This document shows, one piece after another, positions 41,971-50,954 of a stretch of 64,000 nucleotides of DNA. The stretch comes from CAUZFZ01 sp963579025 (lineage in GTDB: Bacteria > Planctomycetota > Planctomycetia > Planctomycetales > Planctomycetaceae). Below the pieces are notes generated by a model. That model was given only the letters and a program-made list of their open reading frames with translations. It was not told the origin of the DNA and did not search any database. The position numbers were made by a program, and so were the translations under genes. The stretch is from NCBI GenBank assembly GCA_963579025.1, contig CAUZFZ010000007.1, positions 62,001 through 126,000 of the forward strand. The letters are read 5' to 3'. Position 1 is the first letter of the stretch; each line of letters opens with the position of its first letter.

Positions 41971-44877
41971 ATGCCGCGTTACGATGCTCAACGGATCGAG
42001 CCCAAATGGCAGAAATACTGGCAGGACATGGCCACGTTCGAGACGGGCGCGTTCGAGTCCGGCAAAGAGAAAATGTACGTGCTCGATATGTTCCCCTATC
42101 CGTCGGGATCCGGGCTGCACGTGGGGCATCCTGAGGGTTACACCGCCACCGACATCGTCTGCCGCTACAACCGCATGCTGGGCAAACAGGTCCTGCATCC
42201 CATGGGCTGGGACGCGTTCGGCCTGCCCGCTGAAGAGCACGCCATCAAGACCGGCACGCACCCGGCCGTCACGACGAACCAGAACATCGACACGTTCCGG
42301 CGTCAGTTGAAGATGCTTGGTTTCAGCTATGACTGGAGCCGTGAGTTTGCCACCACCGACCCCGATTACTATCGCTGGACACAGTGGATTTTCCTGCAGC
42401 TCTTCGACACGTGGTACGACGCGGATCACGAATGGACGGCCTCCGACGGCCGGCAGCGCACAGGCAAAGGCCGCCCCATCTCCGAACTGCCGATCCCTGA
42501 CGCCGTCCAATCCGAGGGCGAAGACGCGGTGAGGCAGTATCAGGATTCGAAGCGGCTCGCGTATCAGCATGAAGCGCCCGTCAACTGGTGTCCGGCCCTG
42601 GGCACTGTGCTGGCGAACGAAGAAATCATCGACGGGAAAAGCGAACGCGGCGGACATCCGGTCGAACGCGTGCCATTGCGACAGTGGATGTTCCGCATCA
42701 CGGCCTACGCCGACCGCCTGATCAGTGAGTTGGACGATCTCAACTGGTCCGAATCGATCAAGGACATGCAGCGCAACTGGATCGGACGCAGCACCGGCGC
42801 CGAAGTCGACTTCTACGTGGGTCGAGGGACAAGGGCTCAGGGCTCAGGGCTTGAGGAAGATTTCGAAGCCTGGAAGAGTGCTCGTGCCTCGTCCGGGTTT
42901 CCCGCCGAACCCGCCGACGAAGTGCTGAGGATCTACACCACACGCCCCGACACGCTCTTCGGCGCAACGTACATGGTTATTGCGCCCGAGCATCCGTTCG
43001 TCGATCGCCTGACGATTCCCGAGCAGAAGGACGCCGTTGACACGTACGTTCGCCAGGCAGCCGGAAAGAGCGACCTCGATCGGACAGAACTCGCCAAGAC
43101 CAAGACGGGCGTGTTTACCGGCAGCTACGCGATTAATCCGGTGAACGGAAAACAGATTCCAGTGTGGGTCGCTGACTATGTCCTGATCAGTTACGGCACG
43201 GGAGCCATCATGGCGGTGCCTGGCCAGGACGAACGGGACTGGGAATTCGCCGAGGTCTTCGACCTGCCCATCGTTCGCACGGTCCAGCCACCAGACGACT
43301 TCGACGGAAAAGCCTTCGCCGGTGACGGCCCGGCGATCAACAGTGAATTCCTGAACGGTCTCGAAATCGCTGACGCCAAGGCGAAGATCAACGAATTCCT
43401 CGACAACGAAGGCACAGGCCACACGGCGGTGAATTACCGATTGCGCGACTGGCTGTTCAGCCGTCAGCGGTACTGGGGCGAGCCGTTTCCCATCTGGCAC
43501 GAACTCGATGCGGACGGCAACCGCACAGGCCTGACGCGAACGGACACCCCAGCCGAGCTGCCAGTCGTGTTGCCGGAAATGGAAGAGTTCAAACCGACGG
43601 GCACACCGGATCCGATGCTCAGCAAGGCTCCCGACGACTGGCTTCATAAGACTGCCGAGGACGGCACGCGTCTGATGCGAGAAACCAACACGATGCCCCA
43701 GTGGGCAGGTTCATGCTGGTACTACCTCCGGTTCGCCGATTCAAAGAACGCCGATCACTTCCTTGATTCGGAACTTGAAAAGAACTGGCTGCCGGTCGAT
43801 CTGTACGTCGGCGGCGCCGAACATGCCGTGCTGCATCTGCTCTACGCCCGTTTCTGGCACAAGGTGTTGTTCGATCGCGGACACGTCTCGACGTGCGAAC
43901 CGTTCCAGCGACTCGTCAATCAGGGCATGATTCTGGGCGAACTGGAATACACCGCGTATCAGAGGGAACAGGGTGCAGGGGACGGCGAGCAGTGGGTTTC
44001 GGCACGGGACGTGGTCGATTCGACTGGTGATTCGGGGCAGGCGATTCGCGTCGAGAAGTCGTCCGGCACATCAGTGCGGGCAGCCAAACTGACTGTGGAT
44101 CAGGTCGAAAAGAAGGGCGACAGTTTTGTACTGGCCAGCGATTCGTCAGTGGTGGTCGACGCTCGCGCCTACAAGATGTCAAAGAGTCGCGGCAACGTGA
44201 TCAATCCCGACGATGTCGTGCAGCATTACGGCGCTGATTCACTGCGACTCTATGAAATGTTCATGGGGCCGCTGGAGCAGGTGAAGCCGTGGAGCATGAG
44301 CGGTGTTGAAGGCGTCTTCAAATTCCTCGCTCGTGCATGGCGGATGATTACTGACTCGGACGTCGATGACGAAGTGCGTCTGCACCCCGCTGTGCAGGAG
44401 GTTGCGTTAAACGAGGACCAGGATCGCATCCTGCACAAGACAATTAAGGCCGTGACCGAGGATATCGAGAAGCTGTCGTTCAACACGGCCATCAGTCGGA
44501 TGATGGAATTCACGAATGCGATGACCGGCGCGGACGTGCGTCCGAAATCGGCGCTCGAACAGTTCGTGCTGCTGCTGAGCCCGTTTGCTCCGCACATTGC
44601 CGAGGAACTGTGGCAGCTATTGGGCCACGACCAGACGCTGGCTTACGAACCGTGGCCTCAGTTTGACGAATCGAAGATTGCCGAGGCGGAGATCGAAATC
44701 CCGGTTCAGGTCAACGGCAAGGTCCGCGCCAAAGTCAAAGTGCCTGCCGAAGCCGACAAAGCTGCGATCGAAGCTGCTGCGAAGGGGAACGAGCAGATCG
44801 CGAAACAGCTCGAAGGGAAAACGATCCACAAGGTCATCGTCGTTCCGGGCCGCCTCGTCAATTTCGTGGCACGTTAA
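41971..44877 (+). CDS. leuS: Leucyl-tRNA synthetase
   Basis: 968 residues, longer than E. coli LeuRS (860). It attaches leucine to tRNA-Leu in the cytoplasm. The HIGH motif appears as HVGH ('SGLHVGHPEGYTATD'), KMSKS as 'YKMSKSRGNVINPDDVV', and the CP1 editing domain as 'IYTTRPDTLFGATYMVIAPE'. 'SCWYYLRFAD' and 'DLYVGGAEHAVLHLLYARFW' are the catalytic-core blocks. Relative to E. coli there is an extra stretch of about 33 residues just before the editing-domain TTRPDT block, encoded partly by a repeated GGGCTCA motif (about 42833-42852). AGGA precedes the ATG. Confidence 0.96.
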   Translation: MPRYDAQRIEPKWQKYWQDMATFETGAFESGKEKMYVLDMFPYPSGSGLHVGHPEGYTATDIVCRYNRMLGKQVLHPMGWDAFGLPAEEHAIKTGTHPAVTTNQNIDTFRRQLKMLGFSYDWSREFATTDPDYYRWTQWIFLQLFDTWYDADHEWTASDGRQRTGKGRPISELPIPDAVQSEGEDAVRQYQDSKRLAYQHEAPVNWCPALGTVLANEEIIDGKSERGGHPVERVPLRQWMFRITAYADRLISELDDLNWSESIKDMQRNWIGRSTGAEVDFYVGRGTRAQGSGLEEDFEAWKSARASSGFPAEPADEVLRIYTTRPDTLFGATYMVIAPEHPFVDRLTIPEQKDAVDTYVRQAAGKSDLDRTELAKTKTGVFTGSYAINPVNGKQIPVWVADYVLISYGTGAIMAVPGQDERDWEFAEVFDLPIVRTVQPPDDFDGKAFAGDGPAINSEFLNGLEIADAKAKINEFLDNEGTGHTAVNYRLRDWLFSRQRYWGEPFPIWHELDADGNRTGLTRTDTPAELPVVLPEMEEFKPTGTPDPMLSKAPDDWLHKTAEDGTRLMRETNTMPQWAGSCWYYLRFADSKNADHFLDSELEKNWLPVDLYVGGAEHAVLHLLYARFWHKVLFDRGHVSTCEPFQRLVNQGMILGELEYTAYQREQGAGDGEQWVSARDVVDSTGDSGQAIRVEKSSGTSVRAAKLTVDQVEKKGDSFVLASDSSVVVDARAYKMSKSRGNVINPDDVVQHYGADSLRLYEMFMGPLEQVKPWSMSGVEGVFKFLARAWRMITDSDVDDEVRLHPAVQEVALNEDQDRILHKTIKAVTEDIEKLSFNTAISRMMEFTNAMTGADVRPKSALEQFVLLLSPFAPHIAEELWQLLGHDQTLAYEPWPQFDESKIAEAEIEIPVQVNGKVRAKVKVPAEADKAAIEAAAKGNEQIAKQLEGKTIHKVIVVPGRLVNFVAR

Positions 44878-44895
44878 GGCGAGGCACGGCACGCG

Positions 44896-44964
44896 CAGGA
44901 ACACTAATTCACGCTAATTATCACTAATCAGATCGGCGGAGATTAGCGCGGATTAGTGTTCCTG
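44896..44964. repeat. 69-bp inverted-repeat element
   Basis: CAGGAACACTAATTCACGCT (44896-44918 arm) and ATTAGCGCGGATTAGTGTTC (44942-44964 arm) are reverse complements over 23 bp with two mismatches. It lies between leuS and the helicase gene. It could form a hairpin in the leuS 3' region, but no T run follows. Confidence 0.75.
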
Positions 44965-45060
44965 TACCATTGGGCTTGAAGATTTCTGCGATGGACGGAT
45001 AACAGTCTTCGAGCACAGCGGACGGATTCATCAGCAACTGGCACGGATGTGAGCAGCGCA

Positions 45061-47511
45061 ATGGCGATTCAGGAATTCGTGGACTTCATGGAGCGGCGGT
45101 TCGCCGGGCAGATCGCGCAGCACTCCACTCTCGAGCCCTCTCAGGGCGAATTCGCTCAATTCCCTGAGGATTTGGATCCTCGCCTCGCGGATGTCTTGCG
45201 TAACGATGGCATAGACCAGTTGTATGCACATCAGGTCGACGCGTTCGACAGCATTCGCTCCGGCAAAGACACCGTGCTGGTGTCACGTACTGCCAGCGGC
45301 AAGACGCTGTCCTTCCTGCTGCCGATCCTGCACGAATACGTGCAGTCGGAATCACCGTTCAGTGTGCTGCTGCTTTATCCGACGAAGGCGCTGTCGCGCG
45401 ATCAGGAAGGCACGCTGGGGAAACTGCTGCAGGCCAGTGGCAGTGAAGTCAAACTGGGCGTGTTCGATGGCGACACGCCTCGCGAAGAACGCGGCCGCAT
45501 CCAGTCGCGAGCCGACTTCATGATCACGAATCCGGACATGCTGCATTCCGGGATTCTGCCGAACCACAGTCGTCGCTGGCGCACGTTTCTGTCACGCCTG
45601 AAATACATCGTCATCGACGAAGTCCACACATATCGAGGTGCTTTCGGTTCTCACGTGGCGAACGTCTTCCGACGCCTGCTGCGTGTGTGTGAGATTCACG
45701 GCACTCGACCGACATTCGTCTGTTCGTCTGCAACGATCGGTAATCCGGCGGAACACGTTGAGGCCTTGTTTGGCCGACCATTCAATGTCATCACGCGCGA
45801 TGGTGCACCGCGTCCAAAACGTGATCTGTATCTGATCAATCCGCCCGTTGTTCAGAGTCACGGACACGCCCTGTATCGCAAGGGTCCGAATTCCGTATCG
45901 ATTCCGCTGATTCGCGAAGCAACGCGACTCGGTGTTCGCACCATCTGCTTCTGTCGCGCTCGACAGCAGGTCGAGCGGCTGTATCGGGCTGTGACAGATG
46001 GCCGTCCTGATCTCCGGCAGAAGGTGAGACCCTATCGCGGTGGACTGCTGCCCAACGAACGGCGGAAACTGGAACGTGACCTGGCCAGCGGCAAGCTGAC
46101 CACCATCATCAGCACCAACGCACTGGAACTGGGGATCGATATCGGCGACCTGGACCTGTGCCTGCTGAGCGGTCATCCCGGTTCGATGGCCAGCTTCTGG
46201 CAACAGGCGGGACGTGTCGGCCGCAAGGGTTCGCGAGCGGCCATTGTCTTCGCCGCCCGCGACACGCCGATTGATCAGTATCTGGTCAATCATCCGGAGT
46301 TCATCCAGCAGGCACCGATCGAACGTGCCTGGCTGAACGCCGACAACCCCTACATCCTGCTCCAGCATCTGCCGTGTGCCGCTCACGAGCATCCGCTGCG
46401 GGAGGAAGAGCCAGCATTCTCTGAACCGGCCTATCCGACCGCTCTCGGCATTCTGCGCGACGACGAGACGCTGAAGCCGTATCACGGCAGCTACCGCTAC
46501 GCTCTGCGCGACTACCCGTCCAAGGGAGTCAATCTGCGTGGCATGACGGACTACAACATTGAGATCTACGAGGGCACGGAAGTCATCGGTGAAATCGATC
46601 CGATCGGAGCTCGCGGAACACTCTACAAGGATGCGATCTATCAGCACCTGGGTCGACGCTATATGTCGATGGAACTGGACCTCGAAAAGAAGTTGTGCCG
46701 CGTTGATCCAGTAGACGTCGACTACTACACGGAATGCGTGTGGGAAAGTCGCGTCACTCTGACCGAGAAGCTGGATGAGTCGCGACTCAACGGAGCCGCA
46801 TTCGATTTCGGATACATCAACGTCAACCGCCAACCGAAGCTCTACAAGAAGATTCGCGAACGCACGCTGGAGAACATCGGCTACGGACCCATCACGCTCG
46901 ACCCATTCATCTACGACACGACTGGCTTCTGTCTGCAGGCACCAAAAGCATGGCGCGATGCCGTTTGCGAGGTCGACAAGCGACATGTTGGTGCGGCGTT
47001 GTATGGCCTGAGCTTCATTCTCAAACGAACGGCACCCAGTCTGTGTCTGGGCGACGTCCAGAACATCGATACGGATGTGTCATTGACGGAAGAAGAGTCG
47101 GGCCAGTGGAAGAGTGCCCTGTACCTGTTCGATACAATCGAAGGCGGTGTTGGCTACGCTGAAAAGATCTTCGAGATCATCGAAGACGCTCTGGACCTGT
47201 GTCGCGCCATTATCGAAGAATGTCCCTGCGCTGCCGGTTGTCCATCCTGCATCACTCCGCTTCCGCCGGGTGTTGAAAGCGAGGAACTGGAACAGTTTCT
47301 CGTCGAAACGAACGCATCCGTCGAATGCACCAGGAGCTTTATCACCGCGCTTCTGACGGGACGGATTGACTTGCCCAATGTGGTGACTCACGAGCTGGAA
47401 TCTCCAGAGCCGGTTAACGCACCGGAACTCGATATTGAGCAAATGCGACTCGAACAACGCCTCGGCAAGGCAGCCGAGATCCTCAAACGCAAACGGGAAC
47501 GGATTCATTGA
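45061..47511 (+). CDS. mrfA: MrfA/YprA-type superfamily 2 DNA helicase with C-terminal zinc-binding domain
   Basis: 816 residues from the ATG at 45061; an in-frame GTG at 45049 would add 4. The motifs are Q-like 'LYAHQVDAFDSI', Walker A 'SRTASGKTLSFLLP', motif Ia 'LLLYPTKALSRDQ', DEVH box 'YIVIDEVHTYRG', motif III 'CSSATIGNP', motif V 'STNALELGIDIG' and motif VI 'QQAGRVGRKG'. The C-terminal part holds the DUF1998/MZB cysteine cluster 'CPCAAGCPSC'. This layout matches MrfA, which in Bacillus subtilis works with the nuclease MrfB in a mitomycin-C repair pathway. The next gene is a MrfB-like nuclease with an overlapping start, supporting the assignment. Confidence 0.88.
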   Translation: MAIQEFVDFMERRFAGQIAQHSTLEPSQGEFAQFPEDLDPRLADVLRNDGIDQLYAHQVDAFDSIRSGKDTVLVSRTASGKTLSFLLPILHEYVQSESPFSVLLLYPTKALSRDQEGTLGKLLQASGSEVKLGVFDGDTPREERGRIQSRADFMITNPDMLHSGILPNHSRRWRTFLSRLKYIVIDEVHTYRGAFGSHVANVFRRLLRVCEIHGTRPTFVCSSATIGNPAEHVEALFGRPFNVITRDGAPRPKRDLYLINPPVVQSHGHALYRKGPNSVSIPLIREATRLGVRTICFCRARQQVERLYRAVTDGRPDLRQKVRPYRGGLLPNERRKLERDLASGKLTTIISTNALELGIDIGDLDLCLLSGHPGSMASFWQQAGRVGRKGSRAAIVFAARDTPIDQYLVNHPEFIQQAPIERAWLNADNPYILLQHLPCAAHEHPLREEEPAFSEPAYPTALGILRDDETLKPYHGSYRYALRDYPSKGVNLRGMTDYNIEIYEGTEVIGEIDPIGARGTLYKDAIYQHLGRRYMSMELDLEKKLCRVDPVDVDYYTECVWESRVTLTEKLDESRLNGAAFDFGYINVNRQPKLYKKIRERTLENIGYGPITLDPFIYDTTGFCLQAPKAWRDAVCEVDKRHVGAALYGLSFILKRTAPSLCLGDVQNIDTDVSLTEEESGQWKSALYLFDTIEGGVGYAEKIFEIIEDALDLCRAIIEECPCAAGCPSCITPLPPGVESEELEQFLVETNASVECTRSFITALLTGRIDLPNVVTHELESPEPVNAPELDIEQMRLEQRLGKAAEILKRKRERIH

Positions 47512-48350
47512 TCACCGAAGCACTGCAGCACTGCGAGGGCATCGGCCCGGTGCGGCTGTCACAGCTTCACTCGGCCGGCATCGCGTCCTGGCGGGACGCA
47601 CTGGACGACCCCGGCCGCATTCCCGAATCGTTTCGGGCGATTGTCGTATCCGAATGCTGTCGCTGCATCGAAGCGATGCACGCGCGTGATATTCAGTATT
47701 TCGTGGACCGCCTGGTGCCGCAGGATAAATGGCGAGTCCTGTCTCACTACTTTGACGACGCCTCGTATTTCGACATTGAAACGACGGGCCTGGAATACGA
47801 CGCGCAGATCACCGTTATCGTCTGCTGGCATCGCGGCACGCTGCATACGTTTGTGGAAGGCGACAACCTCGACGACTTCCTCGATCTGCTGGATGAGACC
47901 ACGTTGCTGGTGTCGTTCAACGGAAGTTCGTTCGACGTCCCGCGCGTGCTGGATGCATTTCACATCCCGCAACTGCCCTGCCCGCATCTGGATCTGCGCT
48001 GGGTCAGCTATCATCAAAACTGGACCGGCAGTCTGAAAGACATCGCCGATCGTTTGGACGTGCCACGTCCGGCTGACCTTCAGGACGTTGACGGAGCCAT
48101 GGCGGTCGTGTGGTGGGACCAGTGGCAGAACAACAGTGACCCGGCCGCACTTCAGTGTCTGATACGGTACTGCTCCGCCGACGTCCTGCTGCTGATTGCT
48201 CTGGCCCATCACCTGGCCGGCCTGGATTGTCCGTCGGCCAGCCAGTTGTGGTCAGAACTGCCCCCCGCTCCGCAGACGGAAATTCCGACGCCTCACTTCA
48301 GGCAGACGCAACCGTCGCGAGCGCGTCTTCTGCGTCTGTTTCGCGATTAG
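47508..48350 (+). CDS. mrfB: MrfB/YprB-type DnaQ-like exonuclease
   Basis: 280 residues beginning at a TTG (47508) that overlaps the helicase stop (TTGA), so the two are translationally coupled. Residues about 6-35 ('CEGIGPVRLSQLHSAGI') form a helix-hairpin-helix DNA-binding motif. The RNase-H-like exonuclease core follows: 'SYFDIETTGL' (Asp and Glu of ExoI), 'LVSFNGSSFDVPRV' (ExoII Asp) and 'YCSADVLLL' (a Y-x3-D ExoIII, so DEDDy type). In B. subtilis MrfB the nuclease acts with MrfA on DNA adducts. The last 53 bp overlap tail-to-tail with the minus-strand acidic-protein gene. Confidence 0.85.
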   Translation: MITEALQHCEGIGPVRLSQLHSAGIASWRDALDDPGRIPESFRAIVVSECCRCIEAMHARDIQYFVDRLVPQDKWRVLSHYFDDASYFDIETTGLEYDAQITVIVCWHRGTLHTFVEGDNLDDFLDLLDETTLLVSFNGSSFDVPRVLDAFHIPQLPCPHLDLRWVSYHQNWTGSLKDIADRLDVPRPADLQDVDGAMAVVWWDQWQNNSDPAALQCLIRYCSADVLLLIALAHHLAGLDCPSASQLWSELPPAPQTEIPTPHFRQTQPSRARLLRLFRD

Positions 48351-49083
48351 CAGAATCGCCAGCTTTCACGTCCGGATGGTGCTCTTGAGAACCAGTATTC
48401 TGTCCGCGACGACGTTTTCTCAAGTTGAGAATGTCCTCGATCGTAAGATCGTGCTTCCACTTTGACATCCAGCGCCGAATCACCGACGCCGGATCACCGA
48501 CGCCGGCATCGCCGTCGCCGTCCGAGACTCCATCGGACATGCCATCACTGACTCCATCGGACTCACCGTCAGAGATTTCGTCTGTTTCTGTATCGGCGTC
48601 GGCCACGTCAGCTTTGGCCAACTTAAGTGCCGGAGCCGGAGTGGTCGTCCCATCCTCTTCGATGGTGTCGTCTGACTCGTCCACATCACCGTCCGAAAGA
48701 CCATCGGAGACTCCATCACTGACTCCGTCGGATGTACCGTCAGAGATTTCGTCGTCTGCGTCTGCCTGTCGGAGTGCAGGTGTCATCCCTTCGTCCGCAG
48801 GATCGTTGTCCATGTCACCGTCCGAGAATCCGTCGGATTCACCATCCGTCATGTCGGCAGTCAGCCCGAGCGCGGGCATCAGATCGGCCAGCTTTGCCAT
48901 AAACGCCGCATCCCAATCGTCTGGTATCCCGTCGTCCTGATGCGGCCCCATGTCGACGAGCCCGTCGCTGCTTCCATCGGAGATCTCCTCGTCCGTGTTG
49001 CCGTCAGAGATTTCTTCATTTGCATCGTCGTCGAGCGACGGGTCTGCATCGACTGCCTTTCCTGTGCCATTCGCGATCGACAT
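48298..49083 (-). CDS. Acidic protein with Ser-Asp-Gly repeats and a basic C-terminus
   Basis: 261 residues from the ATG at 49083. Residues 1-200 are dominated by Asp/Glu/Ser/Gly, with blocks of the form EISDG followed by several SDG units ('DEISDGTSDGVSDGVSDG', 'DEISDGESDGVSDGMSDG'), giving a period of 4 residues. The Ser codons within the repeats differ (TCT, TCC, AGT, TCG), so the repeat is kept at protein level and is not a recent DNA expansion. The C-terminal part turns basic ('RRWMSKWKH', 'NLRKRRRG'). No signal peptide or TM helix is seen. Family unknown; calcium binding or nucleic-acid mimicry are only guesses. It lies downstream of the interrupted DUF932 gene. Confidence 0.7.
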   Translation of the reverse strand: MSIANGTGKAVDADPSLDDDANEEISDGNTDEEISDGSSDGLVDMGPHQDDGIPDDWDAAFMAKLADLMPALGLTADMTDGESDGFSDGDMDNDPADEGMTPALRQADADDEISDGTSDGVSDGVSDGLSDGDVDESDDTIEEDGTTTPAPALKLAKADVADADTETDEISDGESDGVSDGMSDGVSDGDGDAGVGDPASVIRRWMSKWKHDLTIEDILNLRKRRRGQNTGSQEHHPDVKAGDSANRETDAEDALATVASA

Positions 49084-49168
49084 CAGCACACGTTAATACA
49101 GATTCTCTCTGCTTCTGCCTGACTGCGGCCTGAGGATCCATGACACGCTCCTTTCCGTGTCTGGACAG

Positions 49169-50269
49169 TCAGGCGACGAGTGACAGCAATGCCGCCACCT
49201 TGTGATCCGACTCGGTCCGGTCGCCGATGAACTTCACCTTCTGAGTGAGCCGGGTCATCGCGTCGGCCAGTGAGTAGATCGTGAAGCGTCCCTGCTGACG
49301 GGCGATCTCCATTGCTTTGGCCGCCAGTCCGCGCGGAATGCCGTTTCTTGTCAGTTCTTTGATGACTGTGTCATCATCGCTGCCGAGTGTTTCCTGCATC
49401 GCCTTTGCCATCACGCGTGCGAATCCATCCCGTCGTTCGTCACGTTTCTGCACCAGCGTTTCGATGTGCCGACGGATCTCGTTGAGACCGTCATGCACAT
49501 TGGCCGTGTGCTTGCGAGTGAAGTCGACGACATCCCAGACGATGTGGTTCTGACACACCGCCTGAAACCAGCCGCCACGGGCGGTTTGTTCGAGACAGTT
49601 TGATTGCCGGTCGGCATCCGTCCGAAGTAGCCAGCGTCAACGGAATGAACCTGTCTCGCCGGTCTGAATGCCGAGTGACCGTCGTCCGACTTCGCTGTTC
49701 CACACGAAGAATCCCGGCGCGAAGGCTTCGTCTTCGATCTCGGTCCAGCCAGTCGGGTCGATCAGAAACGCGAACAGGTCCTGCTCGCCGGCGTAGAGTC
49801 CGGTCGCACCGTTGCAGCCTTCCTGAGGCGGCTGAAAGTCGGTTGCGAATTCGGACACGACGTCGAGCAGATCGGAATTCCACAGTCGCGTGTAGCTCAC
49901 TCCGTGGAGTGAACGCACTGACTGACCGGTCTTCAGCAACTGGATTGGCCGGTCGGACGACGGCAGGGTTTCCTGCAGTGCCCGGTTGGCCGTGTCCGCA
50001 GACAGTCGATTGACCGTATCTTTGCTGATACCGGACAGCCGGCAGAGCTGCGTAAGCGACCAGTTGTTGAGCTGCAGTTCCTGTTCATCGGCAGTGACTG
50101 TGACCAGTCCCCCCGACGAACGTGGCTGCATGGCTCGCGGCATCTGCCAGCAGTCGCTCGACGCCTGCTTCTCGTTGTGGCAGAAAGCGGTCAGCTCCTG
50201 CAGCGACTCGAAGCGTTCATCCGGCGAACGCCGGAACAACTCGTTGTGTGCACGATTCAATTGCACCAT
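49169..50269 (-). pseudogene. DUF932-family gene interrupted by one in-frame TGA within a 90-bp insert
   Basis: The ATG at 50269 has a strong GAGGAGG site. Codons 1-210 give the N-terminal DUF932 part, ending in 'GLYAGEQDLFAFLIDPTGW' and 'FFVWNSEVGRRSLGIQT'. A TGA follows at 49637-49639, and the same frame resumes with 'WFQAVCQNHIVWDVVDF', the expected next DUF932 block, through to 49169. The segment 49571-49660 (90 bp, exactly 30 codons) has no counterpart in the expected family pattern, contains the TGA, and has CGAGACAG/CTGTCTCG inverted ends. DUF932 proteins are plasmid- and phage-related and of unclear function. It is probably inactive, or expressed as two pieces: a GTG at 49558 could start the second. 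Confidence 0.75.
49571..49660. repeat. 90-bp inserted segment in the DUF932 gene
   Basis: Inferred insertion whose length is a multiple of three. On the minus strand it begins GGCGAGACAGGTTC and ends with a GC-rich, near-palindromic stretch (AAACCGCCCGTGGCGGCTGG, overlapping the junction). CGAGACAG and CTGTCTCG form an inverted pair. It resembles the kind of dispersed palindromic element seen in mnmE, but is not the same sequence. Confidence 0.6.
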
Positions 50270-50624
50270 CGTCAATCCTCCTCGCTGTCTTTCGACAGAC
50301 CAGACGGGACACGAAACCACAAAGATGCCTGCCACAAGGCAACCACCTTCACAGTTCCGACCCGTCTGGCGACGGACGCGACGATTGCATCAGTGAATTC
50401 GTGCGAAAACCTGTTGCACCACCGCTCCCTCGCATTCGCCGCTGCTATCGAGCGACAAATGCGGGAGTCGGTTATTTCTCTTCCCTTCTTTCAGACTGAA
50501 AAGATCAGATTGACTGAGTTTTGTGTTGGTCTACGGAGAAATTCCTATCACCTGACGCGTAGAATGTCACGTACCATTTTCGTCGGGAATCCTGTCTGAT
50601 TCGGTCATCTTTCCTACGAGCCGG
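50270..50624. other. 355-bp gap without a supported gene
   Basis: Upstream of the DUF932 gene. The half nearer 50500 is AT-richer than its surroundings and could hold its promoter on the minus strand, but I cannot name a -10/-35 pair. A weak hairpin (TCTTTCAG...CTGAAAAGA) lies near 50487-50505. Confidence 0.3.
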
Positions 50625-50909
50625 CTAACCTGTGAAAGACACGGGTAATTCCTCAACTTCCGGACAGAATGAGCCCGTCTCGGTTGCCAGCGTCTGAACG
50701 ATGAGCAGGGCGTCCAGTCGACGTCCGGAGTACATCAGGCCCCAGACCGTGTGAGCAATCGCCTCGTCCATGACAGCCCAGAAACAGACGGCACACGTTT
50801 GTTTCGAGCGATAGGCCCGACGAACCAGAAACCTGCAGACCTGGCGGTCCTCCGGTTCGAACAGTTCCAGGCCACATGGAGTGGCGATGCCGATGTACGA
50901 CTTCTGCAT
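50625..50909 (-). CDS. Small hypothetical protein
   Basis: 94 residues with several Cys ('QTCAVCFWAVMDEAIAH', 'SFCPEVEELPVSF') and a helical, Leu/Ala-rich second half. No family is recognised. It starts 45 bp after the stop of the ImmA/IrrE gene on the same strand, so it may be the last gene of that transcript. The ribosome site is weak. Alternative frames here are not better supported. Confidence 0.5.
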   Translation of the reverse strand: MQKSYIGIATPCGLELFEPEDRQVCRFLVRRAYRSKQTCAVCFWAVMDEAIAHTVWGLMYSGRRLDALLIVQTLATETGSFCPEVEELPVSFTG

Positions 50910-50954
50910 ACCGATGCCGTACGGCGATCCGAAACGGGAAGTAAAGAGTAGTGA

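Noticed and set aside
45592..46986. 464-residue minus-strand ORF opposite the MrfA-like helicase
   Set aside because: It is entirely antisense to conserved helicase motifs, with no ribosome site or domain likeness.
48425..48940. Plus-strand Ser/Pro-rich ORF opposite the SDG-repeat gene
   Set aside because: It mirrors the repeat. The minus frame has a better start and a non-repetitive basic C-terminus; still, the choice rests on composition.
49637..49639. Selenocysteine reading of the in-frame TGA in the DUF932 gene
   Set aside because: The TGA lies inside a segment absent from the expected family pattern, and I see no convincing SECIS-like stem right after it. An inserted element with a stop is simpler.
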